Numbered from the stretch's first letter, positions 44,034 through 54,700 are shown. The stretch: 64,000 nt of DNA from Holophagae bacterium (GCA_030429565.1 JAUIFE010000011.1:186001-250000), one strand, 5' to 3'. Notes: generated by a model not told the origin, from the letters alone. Numbers and translations are program-made.

Positions 44034-47000
44034 TTACCAATTGCCTTGCGCAATCACCGACGAGCGGCCGTCGGCGTTGTAGCTGCGCAGGAGGGTGCTC
44101 AGCAGCGTGCCCGGCGCACTGGTCAGGGTTAGCGTTTTGCTGCCAAGATCCACGCCGGGGAACAGCGTGGTCAGCGCGACATCCAGGCCCTCCGTGCCTT
44201 GCAACGTGATCGTCTCGCTCGCGACCTCACCGCCGTTCTCGTCACTTAGGTGGGCCGTGACGTCAAGGGTTTGGCCACGGTAGAAGCCGGTAAGGTAAAG
44301 CGTCGCCGCGGTGGTTGTCGCGCTCAGGTCGAACTGGGCGTTGTCGATCATGTCGAAGAGTACCGGGAGCGCGGTGAAGGCCGGGGCGCGGGCGCCGCTG
44401 CCGACGTCATCGAAGAAGGTAACCGAAACAAAAATGGCGTCGGTTGCCGAGAAAAACACCGAAACATCGCCGGGCAAATCGGTTAATTCAGATGCGGTCA
44501 GGCGCAGTGTGCTGTACGGCGTCACGGTCCAAAGCTTGCGCACGCCGCTTGGGTTATCGGCGTTGGATGCAATGCCGAACACCGAGACCGGGGTCGGCGT
44601 GCCGTTGTGCAAGTTGACCACCAAATTGCGATCCGTGCCCAAAGGTAACAAACCCGCGCTCGGTTGGCCGTAAACCATCAAGCCGCGTGCCATGCCCATT
44701 TCAGCCCAGCCCTCGAAGCGGAAGCTGTTGGCGCTGAGCCGTTTGCCTTCATCAATACGGGCGCGTACGGTGAGTTCGGCAGCGGCGTCAAGATCAGGCC
44801 ACAGGTCGCTGATCAAGACCGCTTCGGGCGCAGCGCCGCTTAAGCCGATATCTTGCGTGCCCAGCAAAGTGCCGGCCGCGTCCCTGGCCGTTAAAGTCAC
44901 CGTTGACGGCCCTTCGCCGTCGGGCGCACTCAAGGCCAAGGCGCTGTGACGGTTGAGGCCGGGGAACATTTGTTTGTTGGGGAGGCGCTTGTACCAATCG
45001 GCACGGACCGCTGCACGGGCGCCCGCCGAGGGGCCCGCTAGGTTGACCACCTCGCTCGCCATGGTGACTTGGTCGCCGTAGCTGTACAGACCTAAGCTGA
45101 AGCGATCAAGCGTTGGAAAGAGGGTGTTGATGTCCAGATCGCGGCGCTCGCCCGGTTGCAGGACCCAGGCTGCGCTCTGTTCACCTTGGGCCGACACCGC
45201 CCGCAGGACGACTTCTGTTTCAATCGACTGGTCGTTGCGCAAGCTGACCGTGCTTTGGAAACGCGCGTTTTTGACGATCCAGGGGAAATGGTAGCGCAAG
45301 GGCGGCATGGCATTGCCGCTGCACTCCGTGATCATGCGATCGGTGTCGAGAAGCGTTGATCGGGTGTTGCGTTCAGCCAGTTCTGCCAGCCGTGCACAGT
45401 TGGTGGCGGATGGGATAAACGGGTTGTTGCGCAGATCGATTTCTTGAGCCTGGAAGTAATCGTTGGCTGGAATCTCAGGGATCTCGCGGAGGGCGTTGCC
45501 GTTGAGGTTCACATGAAACAACAGCTCTGGCAGCCCGCCGATGGTTTCGATTTGGTTGTCGGCCGCGTCGAGAATGGTCAAGCGAAAGGTTTTTTGACGC
45601 AAATCCGGCAAAGCGCGCAAACGGTTTTGGGCGACATACAGCTCGCTAAAAAACGGCATGTCGTCGAAATCGGGCAGGCTTTGGATGTGATTTTGGGTGA
45701 AGACCAAGTCGGAGATCATGCGCAACGAAGTTGTGGCGCTAATGTCTTCGATTAAGTTGTCCGTCATGGTCAAAATCGTCAGGTTGGCGGGCAGTGGCGG
45801 CAACTCACGGATTTCGTTGTTGCTCAGGTCTAGGTAGCGCAGGTTCACTAATTGGTCGATGCCGGTGATATCTCTAATCTCTTGCCCGACCGCCGAAAAG
45901 CTGGTGAGACCACGTGCTTCACTTTGGGAAATCCGGCCGTCTTCGTTGGTGTCGGCGGCGGCTAGTACCGCTTGGTGCAGGGCCGGGTCGGCAAAGGTCA
46001 CGTAGCGTGTATCGCATGGTAGAAAACCACCGTTCCCGATCGGTGTCAGCACCAGTTCATTAAAAGGATGCGCTTTGTAAAAGGAAATGCGGTCGCAGTT
46101 ATCGGGCGCCAGCGGGTTGTTGGCGAGGTTGAGAGTCGCCAGGTTGGGCGGTAACCACCAGGGCAACTGTTGGATGGCGTTGTTGGGTGCCTGCAACTCA
46201 ACCAAGTTTACCAACAGGTGAATGCCGCTCAGGTCGACCACGCCGCTGCCGCTGATATCCAGGCGCAACACTTGTTCGGCTTCGGCGTGGGTGAGTTTGC
46301 CGTCTTGGTTGCCGTCGTAGGTGCTGAGCAGGACTTGCTTTAAAACGGGGTCGGGGAAGATTAAAGCGTCTTCGCGGCCGTAGAACGTGTCGCCGGCGGC
46401 AAGCGTCGCGGCGATGTGTGCGCTGTTTTGCGGGTGGAAGCGCGGTTGCAGGCTACCGCCGGTTTGGAAGTTACAGTAACTCATGATCGTGCCGCCGCCG
46501 GCGGGGATATCACCGCGTAAGCTCGCACACCGATCAATCGGCGGGTTGAAATCGTGGGTATGGCGAGCGCCGAGGCTGTGGCCGATTTCGTGACCGATCA
46601 GGTTGGTATCGCCCAGGATCAAAGTGTCACTGAACAGGCCGCCGGTCATGGGCACGCGGCCGTAGCCCCAGTTGCGGTTGCCGACGCCGCCGGTGTAGGC
46701 CGAGCCGGAGCTGCCGCGACCGAGCAGTTGAAAAGCGATGTGGCGTTGCACCAGGAACTTGCCGTTGGCGGGTTCGAGCCAGTGACGGCGAAAGGCCGGC
46801 AGGCCGTTACCCCAGGGGGTGCTGTCGGTGTAAACGCGCAGATAGGTGAGGCGAATCTCGACGTTGAGATCGGTGGCGAAAACGGCATTGACCGCCGCCA
46901 GGTTTTCGAGGACCCCTTCCAGAACCAAATCGGCGTCCTGACCGAAGTTGCGATAAAGCGCGATGTCGGTTTCGACCGCCAAATCGATGACGGTGCGACC

Positions 47001-47483
47001 GTCTTTTTTGGCGACCCGGGTGGTGTCGGTTTTGCCCACATCGGGCGAGGCAAGGGCGGGTGCGACGACGTCGTCACAGGCGAACATGCCCGCGTCGGCG
47101 GTTTGATAAACGACATGGCCGTCGCGCCACTGCACCAGCCATGTTTGCCGGCGATCGCGCAAAAAGCCGCGATAGTGTTGGTCGCCGCGTCGACTTAGGA
47201 ACAACAGTTCGCCTTGCTTGCCGACCGCGCGGTAATAGGCGTGGTTCGGGATTGTCAGCGCCTCGGATTTCGCGGCGCTTTGAACGTAAAGCGCGGGCTG
47301 GGACGCGGTAACTTGGATAGGTGACCAAGTTAAATCGACCGCGCCTTGCGGGGTTGGAAACGCATGTAGGATGGGGTCGCCCTGCTTTCCGGTGAGGAAG
47401 CGACCTTCGTATGGGTAAACGCCGGCTGTTTGGGGAGGTGCGGCGTTGATGAGGCTCATTAGACTGAAAAGGAATAAAATCAT
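44034..47483 (-). CDS. Secreted metzincin protease with EF-hand/LRR and C-terminal beta modules
   Basis: 1149 residues from the ATG at 47483, chosen because AAGGTGG lies eight bases upstream; a GTG at 47495 is the alternative. Signal peptide MILFLFSLMSLINAA. The M12B-like catalytic domain has the zinc motif HEIGHSLGARHTHDF (His298, Glu299, His302, His308) and the Met-turn in TIMSYCNF. Next come two dockerin/EF-hand-like calcium loops (YDGNQDGKLTHAEAEQV; DTNEDGRISQSEARGL), each before a leucine-rich repeat block (LRYLDLSNNEIRELPPLPAN). The last 400 residues are beta modules (YHFPWIVKNARFQSTVSLRN and later copies) like those of the M28 protease. Likely a calcium-dependent secreted enzyme; target unknown. 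Confidence 0.9.
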   Translation of the reverse strand: MILFLFSLMSLINAAPPQTAGVYPYEGRFLTGKQGDPILHAFPTPQGAVDLTWSPIQVTASQPALYVQSAAKSEALTIPNHAYYRAVGKQGELLFLSRRGDQHYRGFLRDRRQTWLVQWRDGHVVYQTADAGMFACDDVVAPALASPDVGKTDTTRVAKKDGRTVIDLAVETDIALYRNFGQDADLVLEGVLENLAAVNAVFATDLNVEIRLTYLRVYTDSTPWGNGLPAFRRHWLEPANGKFLVQRHIAFQLLGRGSSGSAYTGGVGNRNWGYGRVPMTGGLFSDTLILGDTNLIGHEIGHSLGARHTHDFNPPIDRCASLRGDIPAGGGTIMSYCNFQTGGSLQPRFHPQNSAHIAATLAAGDTFYGREDALIFPDPVLKQVLLSTYDGNQDGKLTHAEAEQVLRLDISGSGVVDLSGIHLLVNLVELQAPNNAIQQLPWWLPPNLATLNLANNPLAPDNCDRISFYKAHPFNELVLTPIGNGGFLPCDTRYVTFADPALHQAVLAAADTNEDGRISQSEARGLTSFSAVGQEIRDITGIDQLVNLRYLDLSNNEIRELPPLPANLTILTMTDNLIEDISATTSLRMISDLVFTQNHIQSLPDFDDMPFFSELYVAQNRLRALPDLRQKTFRLTILDAADNQIETIGGLPELLFHVNLNGNALREIPEIPANDYFQAQEIDLRNNPFIPSATNCARLAELAERNTRSTLLDTDRMITECSGNAMPPLRYHFPWIVKNARFQSTVSLRNDQSIETEVVLRAVSAQGEQSAAWVLQPGERRDLDINTLFPTLDRFSLGLYSYGDQVTMASEVVNLAGPSAGARAAVRADWYKRLPNKQMFPGLNRHSALALSAPDGEGPSTVTLTARDAAGTLLGTQDIGLSGAAPEAVLISDLWPDLDAAAELTVRARIDEGKRLSANSFRFEGWAEMGMARGLMVYGQPSAGLLPLGTDRNLVVNLHNGTPTPVSVFGIASNADNPSGVRKLWTVTPYSTLRLTASELTDLPGDVSVFFSATDAIFVSVTFFDDVGSGARAPAFTALPVLFDMIDNAQFDLSATTTAATLYLTGFYRGQTLDVTAHLSDENGGEVASETITLQGTEGLDVALTTLFPGVDLGSKTLTLTSAPGTLLSTLLRSYNADGRSSVIAQGNW

Positions 47484-48109
47484 TTGAAGAACCACCTTTT
47501 ATAGAAGAACTGATCAAAGGCCTTGTCACAGGTATCGCTTGGGCTGCGCAGCGGAAGCAGGCACGGCGGCGGGTCGCGTTCGGGACTGACCCGGGACGGC
47601 GAGCGTCGCAACCTGACCCCTGTGTTCGGCACGCAAACGTTAGGGACCCATGAGCCGACAAGGGGCGGTGCATCCGAGCAGGCACGGCCACAACCGGATT
47701 GGTGCCGGGCGCTGCACGACGGTGACATGGCTTTGAGAACGGTAAGAAAGGTAAACGGCGGAAACCCGCCTGCCTCGCTGAGTGAAGCGTGACGGCCTGG
47801 GCATAGAACCCAATCGTGAGTGGCCGCGTCGCCAGGGCGAGGGATCAAGGTGCACAGTCATTAGGTGAATCGGTAGAACACCCATGAATACCATGGTTAA
47901 ATCCAGGGGTTAAGGCTGGGTGAGGTTGGATTTTTGGGAAAAGCGGTATTTTCGGAAAAATTCGCATGAGAAGTATTGATGATCCGAGAATATTGTTTCG
48001 CTTTTCTCTTTCTCTTGCACCCAAACTTTTACCTATCATACACCGCTCGACCTTGAATCGTGCGCCAAAGTCGTCGCGTTAGTGGGGTTCCTGCGCCGGC
48101 CATTTTCAA
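47484..48109. other. Intergenic region, no gene seen
   Basis: 626 bp between two minus-strand genes. The left part is GC-rich; the right part (47900-48050) is AT-richer. An AAATCCA/TGGATTT inverted repeat with a T-run near 47903-47935 might be a stray plus-strand terminator. No coding frame is supported. Confidence 0.45.
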
Positions 48110-49675
48110 TTAAGTGGTCGGCTCTGTCGCGGCCAGGTGTGCGTCCAGGCGTGCGCGCCAGTCGCCTTCGGTGTCGAGGTCCAGGTGCGCTTCTTCCGGG
48201 CTGAACGGCTCCCAATGCGCCTGTTGTGCCTCGAGCAGGTCGGCGCCTGCGTCGGAAATATCGTTGCGGCGTGCGTTCAAACGGGTAATGAGCACTTCGC
48301 GTTTGGCGTGGCAGTGAACAAGGGTGACGGGCACGCCGAAATGGGTCACTGCCGCGCGCGCCTGAGCACGCTGTTCGCGTCGATCAAATTTGGCGTCCAA
48401 TATCACGGCGAAACCGGCGTCGAGTACGCGCGCCGCGTCCGCGGCAAGGCGCGCATAAGTGCGCCTTGTCATGGCCTCACTGTAGATCTCGGCATCGCCT
48501 TTGCTATCGCAATCGATGCCTGCCAAATGTTTGCGCAGCGCATCCGAACGCAGGTGAATCGCCGGTGTGCGCCGACCTAAGTAGGCGCCGACCGTCGATT
48601 TTCCTGAACCCGACAGCCCGCACAGGATAAAAACGCGCCGAGGTCGTGGTAGGGTGATGCGGTAAGCCAAGTCAAAAAAGTGCGTCGCCTTGGCTTCTTT
48701 TTCAGCGCGGTCACCGGCGTTTTGATCCGTGTTTTCCGTCATTAGGGCGTAGACCTTGGCGCGCACCATTGCACGTAAGTTTAGGTAGAAGGGCAGGAGC
48801 GTCAGGCCCGCGATATCGTTGCTGCGTTCCAGCCAGGCGTTGAGAAAGGCGAAGGCCAGGTCGCTGCGATTGCGGTTTTCCAGGTCCATGACCATGAAAG
48901 CCGCGTCGTAGAGGATGTCGATGATGCTGAATGCTTCGTTAAACTCAATACAATCAAAGGGATAAACTTCATCTTCATAGCGACAAACGTTGTTGAGGTG
49001 CAAATCGCCGTGACATTGACGGACGAACCCATCGCGCACGCGGTCGGCAAACAGGGGCGCTTGCTGGGTGGTGATTCTTTGGCAGAAGGCCTCGATCGCC
49101 TGTTGTTGCTCGGCGCTGAACAGGCGGCCGCGAAAGGGTTCACAGGTTTTGAAGTTTTCCTGGACGACCTTAAGGACAGCGTCACGCGAGCCGTAGGTCG
49201 CTGCTTTGGCCGGATCTTGCGCCGCGTCGGCGTGAATGGCGGCCAAACGATGCCCCAAGCGCACCAGATGGTCGCTTTCGAGGCGCCCGGCCACGAACAT
49301 GTGGCTGAACAGGTTGCGCTCGTCAAACCGGCGCATTTTGACGGCGTGCTCGACGATCTTGCCATGCTCGCCCAAGGAAAACCCATGCGCACCGAAGCGA
49401 ATCGGCACAACCTCAAGGTAAAGCGCCGGCGCATAGGCGCGATTGCGTTCGAGTTCCAGCAGGCAGTAGTGACGGCGTTGGCTGAGGGTGCTGAAGTCGA
49501 GAAACTCGAATTGAACGGGTCGTTTGACCTTGTAGGCGAAAGGGCCACTGAGGAAAACGGTGGATATGTGGGTTTGAATCACTTGCACTGGTGCATGCAC
49601 GGCATGGGGGTAAAAGCTGGTTTGGCGCATGGCCCTCAAAATGGGGTCCTGGTCCGCCTCGGCATGACGGGTCAT
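48110..49675 (-). CDS. Aminoglycoside-phosphotransferase-like / P-loop kinase fusion
   Basis: 521 residues from the ATG at 49675 with AGAGG upstream. The N-terminal 330 residues form a protein-kinase-like phosphotransferase: VFLSGPFAYKVKRPVQFEFL (ATP-binding Lys), KMRRF, and the catalytic loop CHGDLHLNNVCRYEDEVYPF with DCIEF. The C-terminal 180 residues are a P-loop kinase: Walker A LCGLSGSGKSTVGAYLGRRT, SDALRKHLAG, and VILDAKFDRREQRA. Such bifunctional proteins are widespread and usually annotated as phosphotransferase/ATP-binding protein; the substrate is not known and antibiotic resistance should not be assumed from the name. Cytoplasmic, monocistronic. Confidence 0.88.
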   Translation of the reverse strand: MTRHAEADQDPILRAMRQTSFYPHAVHAPVQVIQTHISTVFLSGPFAYKVKRPVQFEFLDFSTLSQRRHYCLLELERNRAYAPALYLEVVPIRFGAHGFSLGEHGKIVEHAVKMRRFDERNLFSHMFVAGRLESDHLVRLGHRLAAIHADAAQDPAKAATYGSRDAVLKVVQENFKTCEPFRGRLFSAEQQQAIEAFCQRITTQQAPLFADRVRDGFVRQCHGDLHLNNVCRYEDEVYPFDCIEFNEAFSIIDILYDAAFMVMDLENRNRSDLAFAFLNAWLERSNDIAGLTLLPFYLNLRAMVRAKVYALMTENTDQNAGDRAEKEAKATHFFDLAYRITLPRPRRVFILCGLSGSGKSTVGAYLGRRTPAIHLRSDALRKHLAGIDCDSKGDAEIYSEAMTRRTYARLAADAARVLDAGFAVILDAKFDRREQRAQARAAVTHFGVPVTLVHCHAKREVLITRLNARRNDISDAGADLLEAQQAHWEPFSPEEAHLDLDTEGDWRARLDAHLAATEPTT

Positions 49676-50142
49676 GACTACCTCTTCAAATCCTCGAAAA
49701 CGCGCCCTGGCGCGGTAACCGGCCGGACGGCCGTTAGCAGTAAAAAGAAAGTGGATAGGAAACAAAGAGTGATTGTAACGGGTGGAAGGGTTGGTGCGGG
49801 TGAAGGGATGGTGAAAAGCAAAGGGTAAGCAGCGATGGGGTTTTACATCGGGTGCTGTTTCGACGGCTGTTAGTGAATTTTTGGAATAATCTTAGGTTTT
49901 GAATTGATTTGGTAAGATTAATTTACGCAGATGTGGGTTTATTAAAAATATTGAGTTGATTTGGGAGTTCGTGTCTTCGGTCACGCGCTGTGAGATTTTA
50001 CCGCTGTTCTGGAAATTTCGTTGACGCAGGCTCTGGTTGTTATGTAAACAGTATGTAAAGTTTTTTGTGAAATAATATTTACATTAAGCCATGGCTTGTT
50101 TGGCACTGATCCGAACCGCCTTTTATTTAGAGGAGAGTCTTC
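49676..50142. other. AT-rich intergenic region upstream of metzincin gene
   Basis: 467 bp between divergent genes. From about 49830 to 50110 the base composition is clearly AT-richer than the neighbours. TTGACG (50021-50026) and a pair of TATGTAAA copies (50041-50048 and 50052-50059) hint at promoter or operator elements, but no -35/-10 pair with proper spacing was found. Confidence 0.45.
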
Positions 50143-50922
50143 ATGAAAATGAAAACCATGCTGCTTGCCCTATTTGTGCTGCCTTCCTTCGTTCTTGCAC
50201 AGCAAATCGACATTCCCAGTGAAGCGATTGACAGTGAACAGGCGAAACAGAGTTTTCGCACGGTTGATCCCTTCGGTAACGAAGTAACCGTCTTCGTTGA
50301 TCCCCCGGTGAAGTTCAAAAAAGAAGAGCCCTGGTACGACAGCGAAAGCGAACATTTCATTGGTTTTAACGAGGTCGATGAATTTGAAAAGTTCCCCGCC
50401 GACGAAAACGCGAAACGCGCGGTGGTGGTGAATGTCTATGTCGTGGCCGACGAAGAGTACCGTGCACGTTACAGTGACTGGCAGTCGCGCCTTAACCAAA
50501 TCGTGGAAACGGCCGACAACAGCTACTACCGCGATTTCAAAATCAACTGGGTAATTAAAGGTTACTACTCGTGGACGTCGAATGGCGGCAACGCCTCAGC
50601 CATTTTGTCCGACTTGGCGCGTGACGCGGGCAGCTTACCCAATGGTTTAATCATGGGTTTTTCGGCCGATCCGAATTTTGACGCGGGTGGAATTGCCTAT
50701 GTTTACAACAGCAACCCACGCAAGGGTTTTTCCGTGTGCAAGGATCAGGGTGTGTCGTCGACGATCTCGGCATTGCGCCATGAAGCGGGCCACAACTACG
50801 GTTGTTCGCATGACTTCGATCCCGTTGTATGTCTCATGAACTACACCTACAGCTACCGGATCGATTACTTCGACAGCTCCCACGATGCGCTGATTCAGAG
50901 TCGTGACGGCTGGTTTCGTTAA
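50143..50922 (+). CDS. Small secreted metzincin-type zinc protease
   Basis: 259 residues; AGAGGAGAGTCTTC precedes the ATG. Signal peptide MKMKTMLLALFVLPSFVLAQ, a pro-region, then a compact metzincin domain starting near residue 90 (AVVVNVYVVADEEYRARYSD). The zinc motif is HEAGHNYGCSHDF (HExxHxxGxxHD), with a Met-turn candidate in VVCLMNYTYSYR about ten residues on. Ligands and the catalytic Glu are present. The overall plan is like M12-type/reprolysin-like proteases of bacteria, but much shorter than the metzincin-LRR protein nearby. Single gene. Confidence 0.88.
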   Translation: MKMKTMLLALFVLPSFVLAQQIDIPSEAIDSEQAKQSFRTVDPFGNEVTVFVDPPVKFKKEEPWYDSESEHFIGFNEVDEFEKFPADENAKRAVVVNVYVVADEEYRARYSDWQSRLNQIVETADNSYYRDFKINWVIKGYYSWTSNGGNASAILSDLARDAGSLPNGLIMGFSADPNFDAGGIAYVYNSNPRKGFSVCKDQGVSSTISALRHEAGHNYGCSHDFDPVVCLMNYTYSYRIDYFDSSHDALIQSRDGWFR

Positions 50923-51425
50923 AACCTAAAAGGCGCGTTACTTAGCGGTGATTTTGGCCAAGGATCGAGGCGGTCACAGTTTGTAGATGTGCGCCAGGCA
51001 CGCGGCGGGTGCGCGTTTGGCGCGGCCCGGTCCGCTTTTACCAAGCTGTTCGCTTCAGACTTTTGGACCCGAATCATGCGCACTTTTCGCGGCTTTTAGG
51101 AAAAACCGTCGGGCGGTGCTCAAACACCGTCGTAATGGACAAAGTATGCATCCCGGTTTGGGGTGGTCACCCGACTGCCTTAAACCGGGATGTTTCTATT
51201 TTGGGCCTGGATCAGCCTTTCGCGCGGGGGGTCAAAAAGTTCGCCGGCAAAATTGAGATCAATAATTTAATTCTTTGCTGTTTTTTCCGATAATGAAGGA
51301 AACGATCCCAGCGCGAGAAGACAGACCCTGGCAAAGCGGCGTTGCCGCAAGCGTCCCGACGCGACCGCACACCGCGACGGTCGGCGGCGCGGCGCGTCTC
51401 AGCCCCACAATCAGGAGTGACAACC
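50923..51425. other. Intergenic region with strong inverted repeat, no gene seen
   Basis: 503 bp. It contains a CGGTG/CACCG hairpin near 51115-51130, the long inverted repeat at 51149-51192, and a stretch (51026-51075) resembling 41071-41133. No supported coding frame. Confidence 0.5.
51149..51192 (+). terminator. Long inverted repeat, terminator-like
   Basis: CATCCCGGTTT (51149-51159) and AAACCGGGATG (51182-51192) are exact reverse complements. Between them GGGTG/CACCC can form an inner stem, and TTTCTATTTT follows. It may end the metzincin transcript or be an independent structured RNA. Confidence 0.55.
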
Positions 51426-51734
51426 ATGTTTGAAGAAGTCCGCGACGATGAGGGTTTAACCGTCCACATTAAAAGTGATTTGGTGGCCTCTGGTTCAAAA
51501 GACCTGAAAGCGCGATTGGTTCAATTGGTGGAAGGCGGTGAAAAGAATCTGACCCTCGACTTCCACGAGGTGAAGGTGATTGATTCGGCGGGGATCGGCG
51601 CCTTAATTGCGACGCAAAACTCGCTAAAAGGCAGCGGTGATCGATTGAAGTTGATCGGCGTGCGCGAACCCATTTTTAAAATGCTGAAGATCATGCGTCT
51701 CGACAAACACTTTGATATTTCCGGGATCGCTTAA
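51426..51734 (+). CDS. STAS-domain anti-sigma factor antagonist
   Basis: 102 residues; TCAGGAGTGACAACC precedes the ATG. A single STAS domain of the SpoIIAA/RsbV type, with LTLDFHEVKVIDSAGIGALI carrying the phosphorylatable Ser53 and LKLIGVREPIFKMLKIMRLD as the C-terminal helix. In partner-switching systems such a protein is inactivated by phosphorylation from an RsbW-like kinase and reactivated by a PP2C phosphatase; genes for both occur at the other end of this cluster (60729-61157 and 59525-60664). It is the first gene of the chemosensory cluster, 44 bp upstream of cheA. Confidence 0.92.
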   Translation: MFEEVRDDEGLTVHIKSDLVASGSKDLKARLVQLVEGGEKNLTLDFHEVKVIDSAGIGALIATQNSLKGSGDRLKLIGVREPIFKMLKIMRLDKHFDISGIA

Positions 51735-51778
51735 CGGCCGGGGATTTGGCCCTAAATTGATCGCATAGGGGAGGGCCC

Positions 51779-54700
51779 ATGTCTGGGGCGGATGACGAAA
51801 TCCTCGAGCTGTTTTTGGTGGAGTCTCGAGAGCACTTAGAAGATATCGAATCGGATTTGCTGGCCATTGAAGAGCAGGGCGCGGCAACCGACGCCGAGCT
51901 GGTTAACCACGTATTTCGGGCGATTCACACCATTAAAGGGGCCGCCGGCTTTTTTGGCCTGCACACAATCAAAGAATTGTCCCACGTGATGGAACACTTG
52001 CTCGACCTCATGCGCAAACGGCAATTGATCGCGACGCCACGTGTGATTAGCGTGCTGTTGGATGGGGCCGATGTGCTGCGCACCATGATTAATAATCCCG
52101 ATACCTCCAATGAAACCGAAATCGGGCCGTTGGTGGAAAGTATCAAGGAATGCGTGGCGGGCGGCGGCGAAACCGAGGATGCGGAAATGAACCGCGCCGT
52201 CGACGTGGCGCTCAAAGACGGGCGTGTGCTGATGCAGGTGCCCTTCAGCGATTTTGAAAAAGCCCTGCGCGACAGTAAGGGCGGCGATCACGTGTACCTG
52301 GTGCAGTACGATTTGTTCGAACTGGAAAAACAAAACAAAAACGCGTTGGAAATTATCAACGAGCTGCAGGATTTGGCTTATTTCATCGACAGTATTTTAG
52401 ATGTTGAGGGGGTCGGCACCCTCAGTGACGATACCGATCCGCAGCTACACTTTTACGTGTTGTTGGCGACGGTGATGGAACACGATCTGATTAGCCACTT
52501 CCTCGAACTAAGTGAAGACCGCGTTTTCGAGTTGGGTGAAGCCGAGTTGGGCTTTAACATTCACCAAGTGTTGACCAAGAAAAGCGCCGCAGCGGCCCCT
52601 GCCTCCGCACCGGCACCGGCGCCGGCCGCGCCGGCCCCCGTCCAAGCCGCCGAACCGGCGGCGGTAGCAGTGCCTGAGGCGCCTAGCGCACCCACGGCGG
52701 CTGAGGTACCCCAGCCCGCCGTACCTGAAAAAGCCGCGCCGGCGGCCAAGAGAGAGTCAAAACCGGAAGTGGCTGAAGCCGCCGAGGCGGCGCCGCGTTT
52801 GCCGAAAAAATCGGGCAAAATGGAGTCCTATATTCGCGTTAATGTGTTGCTGTTGGACCGCCTGATGAACCTCGCCGGTGAGCTGGTGTTGACCCGCAAC
52901 GAAATGCTGCTCAACGCCAACTCGCGCGACTGGGAATTGGTGGATCGCACCGCGCAAAAGGTCAACATCATCACCTCGGAACTGCAAGAAGCGATTATGT
53001 CGACGCGCATGCAGGCGGTGGGCGTGGTCTTTAATAAGTTTCACCGTATCGTGCGCGATTTGTCGCGCAGCCTCAACAAACAGATTCGCCTCGAGGTGGA
53101 GGGCGAACACGTCGAATTGGATAAAACCATCATCGAAGCCATCGGCGATCCGATGACGCACCTCATTCGCAACGCCTGCGACCACGGCATTGAGAAACCG
53201 GCCAAACGCGCCGGTGCCGGTAAGGATGAAACCGGCACGCTGCGTTTGAGCGCATTGCACGAGGCGGGCATGGTTGTTATCGAAATTGCCGATGACGGTG
53301 GCGGCATCAACGCCGATAATATTCGCGACAAAGCCTTGCGCATGGGTTTGCACACGCTCAACGAACTGGAGGCCATGGACGACAAAGAGGCGGTCAAGCT
53401 GATCTTTGCACCGGGCTTCTCAACCGCCGCCGAGGTTACCGAAGTTTCCGGACGCGGCGTCGGCATGGACGTGGTGCACACCAACCTCAGCAAGTTGGGC
53501 GGCACCATCGACATTGACACCGAAATTGGCCGCGGCACGACCTTTCGCATTAAGTTACCGCTGACCCTGGCCATCATTCCCAGCTTGCTGGTTGAAGTTG
53601 AAGGCCAGCAATTGTGTATTCCCCAAGTCAACCTGCAAGAGCTGGTACGGATTCCCCAAAGCGAGGTGAAAAATCGTATTGAACGCATCGGCGAGTCGGC
53701 GGTAATTCGTTTGCGCGAAGAACTGTTGCCGCTCGTTCGCATGCGCGATGTGTTGGGATTGGAAGGGACCTATATCGATCCCAACACGGGTGAAATTCGA
53801 CCGGACCGACGTCAACGCCTGGTCGACCGGCGTGGTCCCGAAGACAAACGAGCGGACGAAAAAGGACCCGAGGAGGGCAAACCGCGCAAAGCACGTGACC
53901 GCCGCAGTTTTCCCGACGGTGCCTACAATATTGCCGTCGTCACCGCCAACACCGTGCGTTACGGCTTAATTGTCGATCAGCTCATGGATTCGGCCGAAAT
54001 CGTGGTTAAGCCCTTGGGGCGCCACCTCAAAGATTCGCCCATTTACGCCGGTGCCACGATCCTTGGGACTGGTAGCGTGGCGCTCATCCTCGATGTCGAA
54101 GGGATTTGCCTGCACATGCGTTTGCGCGAAATTCGCGGGCGGCGCGACACCCGTCGCGAGATTGTTAACGAATCCGACACCACCGATTTGCAAACCTTCC
54201 TGCTGGTGTCGTACGGTGGCGAGGACCTGTTCGGCATTCCGATGGAATTGGTGCAGCGCATTGAAACCGCCAAACGCGAGCATGTCGAGTACACCGGCGG
54301 TCGTTCCGCGCTAAAAATTCACGGCCGCTCGCTGGCGCTGTTTTCTTTAGCCGAACCCGACAATCGCCAACCGCGCATCGAAACCGATCAGTTCCGCGTC
54401 ATCATTTTCCGGATCGCCGGGCGAGAGGTGGGTTTGGTGGTCGAGGAAATTATCGACATCGTGCAACATGCGGTGGAAATTGACCCCGTCACCCACAAGC
54501 AGATTGGTGTTTTCGGTTCGGCCGTCATCAACGACCGCATTACCTTGATCGTCGACCTGCACGGCTTGGTCCGCGCGCAGGTGCCCGAGTGGGTTGAAGA
54601 ATACGAGCAGGGTTTCCTCGTCAAGGAAGAGGTTAAAAAAACGGCGTTGATTGTCGAAGACTCGCCGTTTTTTATGGAGCAAGTCAAACGCTATGTCACG

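Noticed and set aside
48110..49675. Aminoglycoside resistance gene
   Set aside because: The kinase-like fold is shared, but the fusion with a P-loop kinase is a widespread housekeeping-type protein; nothing supports drug modification.
49003..49828. Plus-strand frame of up to 276 codons antisense to the phosphotransferase fusion
   Set aside because: The minus strand carries HGDLHLNN and a Walker A motif; the plus frame shows none.
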